64,000 bases of DNA from Chersky-267 sp963744115. Lineage in GTDB: Bacteria; Chloroflexota; Limnocylindria; Limnocylindrales; CSP1-4. The notes under the pieces are model-generated. The model saw only the letters and a program-made list of their open reading frames with translations, had not been told where the DNA came from and ran no database searches. Every line of letters begins with the position of its first letter. Positions within the stretch are counted from its first letter, which is position 1. The position numbers were made by a program, and so were the translations under genes. Positions 1 to 7,622 of the stretch are shown here, piece by piece. The stretch is from positions 62,001 through 126,000 of the forward strand of contig CAVUSI010000001.1 of NCBI GenBank assembly GCA_963744115.1, written 5' to 3'.

Positions 1-930
1 CTCGGCCAGGATCATCGCGAGTGCGACATCGTCGTGGCCGACAATGCGTCGACCGACCGGACCCCGGACATCGTCCGCGAGATCGCCCGCCGGGACGGCC
101 GAGTCCGCCATGAACGGGTCGAGCTGCCGCTGAGCGCCGCCCAGAATTTCAACCGGGCATTCGAGCTGACGGACGGGCCGTCGTTCATGTGGGCCGCCGA
201 CGACGACCGGTGGGACCCCTCGTACGTCGGCCGCTGCCTCGCTGCGCTCGACGACGATCCGGCGGCCGTGATGGCGACCTCCGGACTCCGCTTCATCGAC
301 CCGGGCGGCGCGGCCATCGATGCCGACTACTCCCGCTACGACAATCCCGACCTGTCCTCGTCATCGACCGTCGAGCGGGTCAGGCGCCTCCTCCGACGAG
401 GAGGCTGGTACCAGGTGTACGGGGTCGCCCGGCGAGAGGCCCTCGAAGGGACCCACCTGTTTCAGGATGTCTACGGCCCGGACGTGGTCCTGACCTTCGA
501 ATTGGCCCTGGCCGGTCCGATCCTGCGGGTGCCGGAGGTCCTGTTCTGGTACCGGCGATTCCCCGGCCGCACCGAAGCGGTCCGGGCCAGTCGCCAGGGC
601 GGCATCCGGGACGAACTCGACGTCGCGAGCTCACCTTCGACCCATCTCCAGGAGTCCCTGTCCGATGCCGTGCGGGCGTCGACGCTGGCCGCGCCCCTGA
701 AGCTTCGGCTCCGCGCCGAGATCCTCGACGCGTTCTACGTCGACGACACGCCGCTCCGGTCGAGGGCCAGATCCGAGGCCTGGCGGCGGGCCAGGATCGC
801 CGCACACGACCGGGACGTCGGACGGTTCGTGAAGTTCAGCCTCGCCCACGGTCTTGACCGACTCGACGATCTGTCGGGCCAGGGGCGTCGATCCGCCAGG
901 CGCATCGGCCGAAGGCTCGCACGCCGATGA
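1..930 (+). CDS. Family 2 glycosyltransferase, 5' end outside the window
   Basis: The frame is open from base 1, so the N terminus and start codon lie upstream; 309 residues are visible. The first residues read IVVADNASTDRT, the nucleotide-sugar binding strand of GT-A enzymes, and MWAADDDRW about 50 residues later supplies the Asp-rich metal-binding site. Family knowledge: GT2 enzymes transfer a sugar from a nucleotide donor to lipid-linked or surface glycans at the cytoplasmic membrane. The Arg-rich C terminus has no clear membrane segment. It converges on two GT4 genes and a DegT-like gene, so a role in surface polysaccharide assembly is likely; donor and acceptor cannot be read from the sequence. 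Confidence 0.85.
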   Translation, partial: LGQDHRECDIVVADNASTDRTPDIVREIARRDGRVRHERVELPLSAAQNFNRAFELTDGPSFMWAADDDRWDPSYVGRCLAALDDDPAAVMATSGLRFIDPGGAAIDADYSRYDNPDLSSSSTVERVRRLLRRGGWYQVYGVARREALEGTHLFQDVYGPDVVLTFELALAGPILRVPEVLFWYRRFPGRTEAVRASRQGGIRDELDVASSPSTHLQESLSDAVRASTLAAPLKLRLRAEILDAFYVDDTPLRSRARSEAWRRARIAAHDRDVGRFVKFSLAHGLDRLDDLSGQGRRSARRIGRRLARR

Positions 931-940
931 TCCCGCCGAC

Positions 941-2266
941 TCAGGCCCCGGCGAGTCCTCCGATCCTCCCGTAGACCTCGACGAGCGTCTCCACCTGGCG
1001 CTCCCAGGCGTACCGGTCGGCCGCGGCGAGCGAGGCCTCGCGGAACGCCAGCCGCCGCTCCGGTGGACCGTCGAGGACCTCCCGCAGGGCGGCGGCGATC
1101 GCCCCAGGATCGGTCGGATCGCACAGGATGCCGCACCCCGCCGGGCGCACGATCGAGGCGATCCCGGGGAGGTCCGACGCGACGACCGGGACGCCCGCGC
1201 CCAGCGCGTCGAACAGCCGGGTCGGCGTCGTCAGGCGGTGGTTGAGCGTCGTCGGCTGGATCGCGATGGCCGCGACGTCGGCAGCCGCCGTCCAGGCGGG
1301 GATCTCCCCGGGTGGCACCGCGGGCAGGAACTGGATCCGGTCCGCCGCCGGCAGGCCGGAGGCATCGGCGACGAGCCGATCGCGGAAGGCACCCCCCGGC
1401 CCCACGATCAGCAGCGCGGCGTCGGGAACGTCGGCGATCGCCCGGCACAGCTGCTCGACGCCACGGCCCGGCGCGACGTTGCCCAGGCAGAGGACGATCC
1501 GCGTCGACGGCGCGAGCGCGAGGCGTTCGCGGACCGCCACCGGCGGCGACTCAGAAGGATCCCGTGTCCCGGCGCCGACGCCGACGGGTCCGTTGAAGAC
1601 GACCGTGGGTCGCACTCCGAGCGTCCGGACGATCACGTCGGCGTACACCTGGTTCGCGGTCAGGACGGCCTCGGCCGACCGTGCCCACCGCCGCTCTCGA
1701 CGCGCCAGGAGCCGCCGCCACGGCCCGGGCAGCCGCGCGAACCGCGAGCTCTCGACCTGGAGGTCGCGCACGTCGTAGACGACGCGACCGCCGGTGCGCT
1801 TGCGGAGCGCCAGCGCGACCGGCAGCGTGATCAGGCCCTCGGCCTGCCAGATGTCCGCAGCCGGCACCACGGCGGCGATGCGGTCCGCCCACTGACGCGC
1901 CAGCAGGAGATAGCGCGCCGCCTGGACCGGCCGACCGACCACCGCGGTCACCGCCGCGCTGAGTCGCGACCGCGGAGGCTCGACCGATGTCGCAGCCGCG
2001 GGCGTCGCGCTCCCCGGATCCGCTTCTGGCAGGCGGGGGCTCGGCAGCCATGGCAGCGGCCGCGGCTGGGCGACCCGGACCACGACGAACCCGTCGTGCT
2101 GCTCCCGATCCGGCAAGCCGTCGGCCGTCCGCGCGACCACCGTGACCGACCAGCCGGCCGCTCCCAGGCTGCGCGCGATCTTCCACGAGCGTGAGTCGGC
2201 CACGAACGAGTTGTTGAGGAGCAGGACGAGCCTGCGCCCTTGGCCCGGACCGTCGTCCGCGCTCAC
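941..2266 (-). CDS. Family 4 glycosyltransferase (GT-B fold)
   Basis: Encodes 441 residues. The N terminus, LVLLLNNSFVADSRSWKIA, is the first Rossmann strand and glycine/serine loop of GT4 enzymes. The second Rossmann domain begins near RIVLCLGNVAPGRGVEQL, and the late FDALGAGVPVVASDLPG stretch matches the nucleotide-sugar binding region. The start is GTG at 2266, which overlaps the TGA of the upstream gene by four bases (GTGA), so translation is coupled; a longer reading frame runs back inside the neighbour and is not needed. It is the last gene of a minus-strand unit with a second GT4 and a DegT-like protein. The sugar donor is unknown; surface glycan synthesis is inferred from context. Confidence 0.85.
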   Translation of the reverse strand: MSADDGPGQGRRLVLLLNNSFVADSRSWKIARSLGAAGWSVTVVARTADGLPDREQHDGFVVVRVAQPRPLPWLPSPRLPEADPGSATPAAATSVEPPRSRLSAAVTAVVGRPVQAARYLLLARQWADRIAAVVPAADIWQAEGLITLPVALALRKRTGGRVVYDVRDLQVESSRFARLPGPWRRLLARRERRWARSAEAVLTANQVYADVIVRTLGVRPTVVFNGPVGVGAGTRDPSESPPVAVRERLALAPSTRIVLCLGNVAPGRGVEQLCRAIADVPDAALLIVGPGGAFRDRLVADASGLPAADRIQFLPAVPPGEIPAWTAAADVAAIAIQPTTLNHRLTTPTRLFDALGAGVPVVASDLPGIASIVRPAGCGILCDPTDPGAIAAALREVLDGPPERRLAFREASLAAADRYAWERQVETLVEVYGRIGGLAGA

Positions 2267-3636
2267 CCTACGGTCCCCGTCCCGTCGGTCGACAGGCGAC
2301 GATAGAGGCCGATGAGCCCCTCGCGGGCCGTCTCCCAGCTGTATCGCTCGAGGGCGACGGTCCGGCAGCGGCGGCGGAGGGCGTCGCGTTCGGCGGCGGG
2401 CAGCGTCAGGAGCTCGTTGACGGCCAGCGCGATCGCGTGCGGCGAGTCGACGTCGCAGCAGCGGCCGACGCCCTCGGCGCGGGTCAGCCGGCAGTGCTCG
2501 GTGCCCTCGCCGACGACGATCGGGACACCCGCCATGAGCGACTGGAAGAGCTTGTTCGGAAGGGTCAGCCGCTGGTTCAGCGTCCGCGGCGGCGCGCCCA
2601 CGAACGAGACGTCCGCACCCGCCGTCCACTCGAGCAGCTCGGCCTCGGGAACGGCGGGCAGGACGACCATCCGATCGCGCCGGCGGGCCGCTTCACCGAC
2701 GAGCCACGATTCGAGGTGGCCGAAGCCGAGGAAGACCCCCACGGCTCCGGTCTCGACGAGCGCGGGGTCGTCCAGCGCCGCGACGAGCTCCTCGATGCCC
2801 TGGTCCACCCGGAACGCACCCTGGTAGAGCACCAGTGGCCCCGCGTCGGCCGAACCGAGCGTCGCGCCGACGGCACGCCGGAGTCGATCCGCCGAAACGG
2901 GGCCGGGCGTCTCCGGGTGCCAGGCGGGAGGACAGTTGAGCAGGACGACCGGTTCGGGCACTCTGAATCGGCGGGCGATCTCGCTCGCCATCGACGGCGT
3001 GGCGGCAAGGACGCCGGCCGCCTGCCGGACCAGGCGTCGCTCGCGCCGACGGATGAGCGCCCGGAACACCCCCGGCAGCTTCACCAGCCGGGCGGACTCG
3101 GTATGCAGGTCGGCGACGTCGTAGACGAACCGGCCGTCCCGTCCGGCGGTCCGCCTCGCGGCGTCACGGGCGACCGGCAGAGCGATCAACGCCTTGGCGT
3201 GGACCACCTGGGCGTCGGGTGCCGCCGCCGCGACCGCCGCCGACCACTCGCGACCCCGTCGAACGGTCGCGACGATCTCCAGGCCACGGCGGAGCGGCGC
3301 CCGGAGCCGGTCCGCGCCGCGGGCTGGGCCGACCGCCAGCTTCTCGGCATCGGGCGCGAGGCCGGTCGCCCGGAGGATCACAGAGCTGACCCCAGCGGGC
3401 AGCGGCTCGAGTCCGCGCGCGATCCGTCGGTCGAGCGTCACTCGGTGCAGCTCGACGCGGTCGCCGAGCGCAGCCGTCGATGGGAGTCCGGGACCGGCGA
3501 ATGCCACCACCGTGACGGCGTGCCCGTCATCGGCCAGGGTCATCGCCGTCTTCAGCAGACGGGACTCGTGCTCGAAGGTGTTCGCCGCGACGATGGCCAC
3601 CCGAAGCCGGCCCGGGACCGGCCCGGGGTCGGTCAT
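2263..3636 (-). CDS. Family 4 glycosyltransferase (GT-B fold)
   Basis: Encodes 457 residues with both Rossmann halves of a GT4 enzyme. The N terminus, RVAIVAANTFEHESRLLKTA, is closely similar in pattern to the start of the next gene (NSFVADSRSWK), so the two are probably paralogues. The C-terminal half has LVLYQGAFRVDQGIEELV and KLFQSLMAGVPIVVGEGTEH, the usual donor-binding region. ATG at 3636 overlaps the stop of the DegT-like gene (ATGA) and its own stop overlaps the next start (GTGA), which gives three coupled genes. A transferase role in surface glycan assembly is inferred; substrate is not identifiable. Confidence 0.85.
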   Translation of the reverse strand: MTDPGPVPGRLRVAIVAANTFEHESRLLKTAMTLADDGHAVTVVAFAGPGLPSTAALGDRVELHRVTLDRRIARGLEPLPAGVSSVILRATGLAPDAEKLAVGPARGADRLRAPLRRGLEIVATVRRGREWSAAVAAAAPDAQVVHAKALIALPVARDAARRTAGRDGRFVYDVADLHTESARLVKLPGVFRALIRRRERRLVRQAAGVLAATPSMASEIARRFRVPEPVVLLNCPPAWHPETPGPVSADRLRRAVGATLGSADAGPLVLYQGAFRVDQGIEELVAALDDPALVETGAVGVFLGFGHLESWLVGEAARRRDRMVVLPAVPEAELLEWTAGADVSFVGAPPRTLNQRLTLPNKLFQSLMAGVPIVVGEGTEHCRLTRAEGVGRCCDVDSPHAIALAVNELLTLPAAERDALRRRCRTVALERYSWETAREGLIGLYRRLSTDGTGTVG

Positions 3637-4793
3637 CGCGGGGCGTGCGTCGATCGGACCGGGGATCGAGCCGGCACGCGGACCGGCTCGCGCACGTGAC
3701 GGCCGACCGCGGCCTGGACCGCGGCGATCACCCGCTGCTGATCGTCGATCGTCAGGCCCGCGTACATCGGCAGACCGAGCGAGCCATCGGCCGCTGCGTC
3801 GGTGATCGGCAGCTCGGCATGGATGCCGCGTTCGAGGACGTAGGGTTGGCGATGGATCGGGACCGGGTACTCGATCGCGACCTCGACCCCGTGATCGGCG
3901 AGGTCCGCGGCCACGTCGTCGCGGGCCGGCCCGAGTCCGATCGTGTACCGGTGGAAGACGTGACGCCGGCCGACCGGCACGAGCGGCCGGCGGATCGGCA
4001 GCATGGCGAACGCCGCGCCGTAGCGGGCGGCGATCGCTCGCCGGGCGACGATCCCGGGCTCGATCCGGTCGAGACCGACCAGGCCGATCGCCGCAGCGAC
4101 CTCGGACAGGTGGAAGTCGAAGCCGAGGATCTCCGCTTGCCGCCCCCTTCGACCGTGGTCGCGATAGCGGCGGATCCAGTCGGCCAGCCGGTCGTCATCG
4201 GTGCTCACCAGGCCGCCTTCGCCGGCGCCGTAGAGCCCGAAGGCCCCGTGCCCCCAGGCGCCGGCCCGACGACCCCGGAACGTCGCCCCGTGGGCGCCCC
4301 CACCATCCTCGATGACGGCCAGCCCGTGGCGGTCGGCGATGGCCGTGATCATGTCCATGTCGGCGACCAGGCCGTGCAGGTGGACGGGGTAGATCGCCCT
4401 CGTCCGGGGCGTGATGGCCGCCTCGATCCGCGCGGCGTCGATGAGGTAGGTGTCCGGCTCGATGTCGATGAAGACCGGGCTGGCGCCCGTGAACAGGATC
4501 GAGCTGACGGTCGCGTTGACCGTGTGGCTGACGGTGATGACCTCGTCCCCGGGGCCGATCCCGAGGCCGGCCATGATGCACATCCTCGCGACGGTGCCGT
4601 TCACCACCGCGACCGCGTGACGGACGCCGACGAACTCGGCCCAGCGCGCTTCGATCTCGGCGACCCGGCGACCTGGGACCGTCGACCGGGACAGGAGGGC
4701 CTCGGCGACGGCGTCGGACTCCTCGGGCCCGACATCGGGTCGCACCGCCGGGATCATCTGCACGCTCGCGCCGCGTGCCGACGGGTCGATCAC
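3633..4793 (-). CDS. DegT/DnrJ/EryC1-family protein lacking the catalytic lysine loop
   Basis: Fold type I PLP family by overall pattern: NGTVAR, GDEVITVSHTVNATVSS, YPVHLHGLVADMD and GAGEGGLVST appear in order. Members normally have SFYxTKNLTTGEGG, where the lysine holds PLP. Here the segment reads AFGLYGAGEGG (about residues 184-194), about five residues shorter, and the lysine is gone. Other active-site positions also differ: EDGGGAHGA where EDAAQAHGA is usual, and GFDFH where GYNxR is usual. It may be inactive, structural, or a PLP-independent variant. The start is GTG at 4793, chosen for the GGAGG four bases upstream and a 386-residue length that fits the family; GTG 4844 and ATG 4757 are alternatives. 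Coupled (ATGA) to the following GT4. Confidence 0.75.
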   Translation of the reverse strand: MIDPSARGASVQMIPAVRPDVGPEESDAVAEALLSRSTVPGRRVAEIEARWAEFVGVRHAVAVVNGTVARMCIMAGLGIGPGDEVITVSHTVNATVSSILFTGASPVFIDIEPDTYLIDAARIEAAITPRTRAIYPVHLHGLVADMDMITAIADRHGLAVIEDGGGAHGATFRGRRAGAWGHGAFGLYGAGEGGLVSTDDDRLADWIRRYRDHGRRGRQAEILGFDFHLSEVAAAIGLVGLDRIEPGIVARRAIAARYGAAFAMLPIRRPLVPVGRRHVFHRYTIGLGPARDDVAADLADHGVEVAIEYPVPIHRQPYVLERGIHAELPITDAAADGSLGLPMYAGLTIDDQQRVIAAVQAAVGRHVREPVRVPARSPVRSTHAPR

Positions 4794-4860
4794 GAAGCCT
4801 CCGGTGGTGCCTGGGTCGGCTGCGGGAACCAGCCTCGAGGTCACCGCCGACCGAACCTCG

Positions 4861-4866
4861 AGTATA
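4861..4866 (-). promoter_or_regulatory. Candidate -10 element TATACT
   Basis: TATACT lies 67 bases before the preferred GTG at 4793 and 16 bases before the alternative GTG at 4844, just after the stop of the upstream beta-solenoid gene. No convincing -35 is seen. It matches the TAnnnT hexamer found before many genes here. Confidence 0.4.
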
Positions 4867-4878
4867 GCCTCGGACGGG

Positions 4879-5319
4879 TCAGCGGAGCCGCCGAACGACG
4901 AGCCAGACGAGGCCGAGGATCGTCCCGACGGCCAGTCCGCCGCGCCAGTCCAGGAGGACGGTCGCCTCGCCGTCGGTCCGTGCGGCGATGACCACCGCGG
5001 CGCCTGAACCACGCTCGAAATGGACCTCCTGGGCGACCACCGACCGGATGAGCGCCTGCGAGATGTGCGCCTTCTGCGCCGCGACCAGGCCGGCGGAAGC
5101 CATCGTCAGCGTCGCCTCGTTCGCGGCGAGGGCGCCGACCGCTCCGAGCTCGACGGAAGCCCGCTGAGCCTGCGCGGCGCCGATCGCGCCGAACGACACC
5201 GACAGGTCGTCGGCCTGGACGACACCGAGGGCGCCGCGCTGGACGTCGACCCGCGTCGGGCGGGGCCCTTGGGCCTCGTCGGTGGTCGGGTCGGGGGTCG
5301 GATCGGGAACGGCGGTCAT
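4879..5319 (-). CDS. Small repeat protein, predicted beta-solenoid with C-terminal membrane anchor
   Basis: Encodes 146 residues. After a Pro/Thr-rich head, residues of the pattern V-x-V-x-x-G-A-x-G-x-x-x-A-x-x recur every 15 positions about six times, for example VDVQRGALGVVQADD, LSVSFGAIGAAQAQR and ASVELGAVGALAANE. This periodicity, with short hydrophobics and invariant small residues, suggests a narrow beta-solenoid. The C terminus is one hydrophobic helix (GGLAVGTILGLVWLVV) followed by RRLR, so the protein is probably anchored in the membrane with the tail in the cytoplasm. ATG at 5319 has GGAG six bases upstream. Similar repeat proteins of unknown function occur in Chloroflexota by recollection; I cannot assign a function. 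Confidence 0.7.
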   Translation of the reverse strand: MTAVPDPTPDPTTDEAQGPRPTRVDVQRGALGVVQADDLSVSFGAIGAAQAQRASVELGAVGALAANEATLTMASAGLVAAQKAHISQALIRSVVAQEVHFERGSGAAVVIAARTDGEATVLLDWRGGLAVGTILGLVWLVVRRLR

Positions 5320-5349
5320 GGTCGGCTCCGGGTGGGACTTCTCGAGGTC

Positions 5350-5355
5350 AGACTA
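5350..5355 (-). promoter_or_regulatory. Candidate -10 element TAGTCT
   Basis: TAGTCT sits 30 bases before the ATG at 5319, leaving room for the GGAG ribosome binding site. It lies in the 160-base divergent gap shared with the DUF3048 lipoprotein gene. Confidence 0.4.
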
Positions 5356-5479
5356 CCGCGCCGACGATGCCTTCGCCCGCGGGCGCACCCGGTCATCGGG
5401 TCGCTCATGTGGTCTTCGGCGGACTCGGTATATCCTGCCCGGCGACGGACGCTTCGCGCCGTCCGCCGAAAGGGTCCCG

Positions 5480-6706
5480 ATGTCCGTCCACCTTCACCGT
5501 CCTCGTCCCGCGATCGGGCTCGCACTCGCCGTCGTCCTGCTCGTCGGTGCGTGTGGCAGCACGAACCCGAGCGTGACCCCGATCGCCCAGGTCTCGACCG
5601 TCCCGAGCCCGGCTGCGTCGCTCCCGAGCGAGGTCCCGAGCGCCACCGCCGAGGCCAGTCCGACAGCGGAACCGACGCCGACCCCTGCACCGACGCCGGT
5701 CACCGTGCCGGCTCCCCTGACCGGCCTGCCGGTGACCCCGGCCCAGGCCCGACGCCACCCGATCGCGGTGATGGTCGACGACCTCGGGGCGGCTCGACCC
5801 CAGTCCGGGTTCAGCGCAGCGTCGGTGGTCTGGCAGGCGCCGGCCGAAGGGGGCATCCCGCGCTACATGATGGTCTTCGGCGAGAACCAGCCGGGCGACG
5901 TCGGCCCGGTGCGCAGCTCGCGCTACTACTACATCGCCTGGGCCGCCGAGTGGAAGGCGGTCTACGCCCATGCCGGCGGGTCGCCCCAGGCCCTCCAGAC
6001 CCTGGCCGCCAACGGCAACGGCAAGCTCGTCTACAACGCCGACGAGTTCCGCTGGGCCGGAGCGTTCCGCCGGATCTCCAGCCGGTTCGCCCCGCACAAC
6101 CTGTACACGACCGGTGGGCAGCTCGAGTCGCTGGCCAAGCGGCTGGGTGCGAAGCCGATCACCAGGGGGCCGGTCTGGCAGTTCGCCCCGGACGCCCCGC
6201 TGGACCAGCGTCCCGTCGGCGGCAAGATCACCTTCGCCTATCCGACGAGCATCATCCGCTACGACTATGACCGGGCGACCAACACCTACCCGCGGACGGT
6301 CAGCGTCGAAGGCAAGCAGAAGGACGCCTCGACCAAGAAGCGGGTGGCACCGAAGAACGTGATCGTGATGCTGATGAGCTTCGGGCCGCTCAACGACGGC
6401 CATCCGAAGAAGCATCGCCTCGAGGCCAAGGTGGTCGGCAGCGGACCGGCCTGGATCTCGACCAACGGCAGGACGATCAAGGGAACCTGGCGAAAGAAGT
6501 CGCTGACCGCACCGACGAAGTTCTACAACGCCGCCGGCGCCGAGGTGACGCTGACGGCGGGCCAGACGTTCATCAACGTCATGCCCACCGGGACGAAGAT
6601 CAAGATCACCCCCGGCGGACCACCTCCGGCGCCGACGGCGTCCCCGTCGCCGGGCGCGTCGCCGTCACCGTCCGGGTCCGTCGAGGGTCACCTGGCCGCC
6701 GTCTGA
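5480..6706 (+). CDS. DUF3048 domain lipoprotein (YerB-like)
   Basis: Encodes 408 residues. A signal peptide ends in the lipobox LVGAC, so the mature protein should be a lipoprotein on the outer face of the membrane. A Ser/Pro/Thr/Ala-rich linker follows (about residues 35-80), then the DUF3048 N-terminal domain (LTGLPVTPAQARRHPIAVMVDD, GGIPRYMMVF, GPVRSSRYYYI) and its C-terminal domain ending TFINVMPTGTKIKI. The tail is Pro/Ser-rich. The family's biochemical role is not established; YerB is the Bacillus relative. ATG at 5480 was chosen because it starts the signal peptide. A TATATC or TATCCT hexamer near 5429-5436 is a possible -10. Confidence 0.85.
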   Translation: MSVHLHRPRPAIGLALAVVLLVGACGSTNPSVTPIAQVSTVPSPAASLPSEVPSATAEASPTAEPTPTPAPTPVTVPAPLTGLPVTPAQARRHPIAVMVDDLGAARPQSGFSAASVVWQAPAEGGIPRYMMVFGENQPGDVGPVRSSRYYYIAWAAEWKAVYAHAGGSPQALQTLAANGNGKLVYNADEFRWAGAFRRISSRFAPHNLYTTGGQLESLAKRLGAKPITRGPVWQFAPDAPLDQRPVGGKITFAYPTSIIRYDYDRATNTYPRTVSVEGKQKDASTKKRVAPKNVIVMLMSFGPLNDGHPKKHRLEAKVVGSGPAWISTNGRTIKGTWRKKSLTAPTKFYNAAGAEVTLTAGQTFINVMPTGTKIKITPGGPPPAPTASPSPGASPSPSGSVEGHLAAV

Positions 6707-6727
6707 CGGACCATCGCGGTTCGGCGG

Positions 6728-7555
6728 TCAGGCGCGAGGCTTGGCCGGGCCGCGGCCGCGAAGCTCGTCCCAGCGCAGGGTCAGGACGACGATGAGCGCC
6801 TCGACGATGATCCGGCGCGACATCTTCGACTGGCCGGCTCGTCGATCCTGGAACACGATCGGGACCTCGTCCACCCGTGCCCCGAGTCGACTGGCCCGGT
6901 AGGTCATCTCGATCTGGAACACGTACCCGCCGGCATGGACACCGTCGAACGGGATCGTCCCGAGCGTCGTCGCCCGCCAGGCCTTGAACCCGCCGGTCAG
7001 GTCGTGCGGCTTCAGTCCGAGGACGACCTTGGCGAACAGGCTGCCACCCCGCGAGATGACCCGCCGGACGATCCCCCAGTCACGCACGCCGCCTCCTGCC
7101 ACGTAGCGGGACCCGATCACCAGGTCTGCGCGGTCGTCGACGATCGGCGCGATGAGCCCGGGAAGGACCCCCGGGTCGTGGCTGAAGTCCGCATCCATCT
7201 GGATGACGATCGAGGCACCGCCGGCGATGGCGACCCCGAACCCGTCGAGATACGCCCGGCCGAGACCCTGCTTGGAGGTCCGGTGGCGGACGCGGACCCG
7301 CGGATCCGTCGCGGCGAGATCGTCGGCCAGCGTGCCGGTCCCATCGGGGGATCCATCGTCGACGACCAGCAAGGTCGCCCCGGGGAGGCGGTCGAGGATC
7401 GCCGCGGAGATCGGCCGCAGGTTCTCCGCCTCGTTGTACGTCGGCAGCACCACCCACGCTCCGGTTCCGACCGGCCGACCCGCATCGGGGCCGGGCATGG
7501 GGGAGATCGTCACGATCACCTCCGGCGTGACTGGGTCGTTCGACTCGACGGTCAT
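6728..7555 (-). CDS. Polyprenol-phosphate mannosyltransferase (DPM1-like, GT2)
   Basis: Encodes 275 residues. VVLPTYNEAENL is the GT2 donor-binding start, VVDDGSPDGTG and QMDADFSHDP (the DxD metal site) follow, and SRYVAGGGVRDWG with PHDLTGGFKAWR matches DPM1/Ppm1 enzymes. Family role: transfer of a hexose, usually mannose from GDP-mannose, to polyprenyl phosphate on the cytoplasmic face, which feeds membrane glycosyltransferases. There are no C-terminal membrane helices, so it is the soluble single-domain form. It starts at ATG 7555 only seven bases after a TACACT hexamer, so the mRNA is probably leaderless. It converges on the DUF3048 gene. Confidence 0.88.
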   Translation of the reverse strand: MTVESNDPVTPEVIVTISPMPGPDAGRPVGTGAWVVLPTYNEAENLRPISAAILDRLPGATLLVVDDGSPDGTGTLADDLAATDPRVRVRHRTSKQGLGRAYLDGFGVAIAGGASIVIQMDADFSHDPGVLPGLIAPIVDDRADLVIGSRYVAGGGVRDWGIVRRVISRGGSLFAKVVLGLKPHDLTGGFKAWRATTLGTIPFDGVHAGGYVFQIEMTYRASRLGARVDEVPIVFQDRRAGQSKMSRRIIVEALIVVLTLRWDELRGRGPAKPRA

Positions 7556-7562
7556 CGCGCCC

Positions 7563-7568
7563 AGTGTA
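7563..7568 (-). promoter_or_regulatory. -10 element TACACT of a probable leaderless transcript
   Basis: TACACT ends seven bases before the ATG at 7555. With the usual -10 to start spacing, transcription would begin at or next to the A of ATG, so no Shine-Dalgarno site is possible and none is seen. Confidence 0.55.
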
Positions 7569-7622
7569 CGGGACGAGAAACGGACCTGGGCCGCGTTCCG
7601 ACCTCGATCCGGGCGATGCCGC

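Noticed and set aside
2266..2629. N-terminal extension of the first GT4 gene to 2629
   Set aside because: The added part lies inside the neighbouring GT4, reads as Arg/Pro-rich nonsense, and GTG 2266 gives a clean GTGA overlap.
4793..5012. N-terminal extension of the DegT-like gene to 5012
   Set aside because: It would overlap the beta-solenoid gene and contains a Ser-rich stretch unlike the family; GGAGG before 4793 decides.
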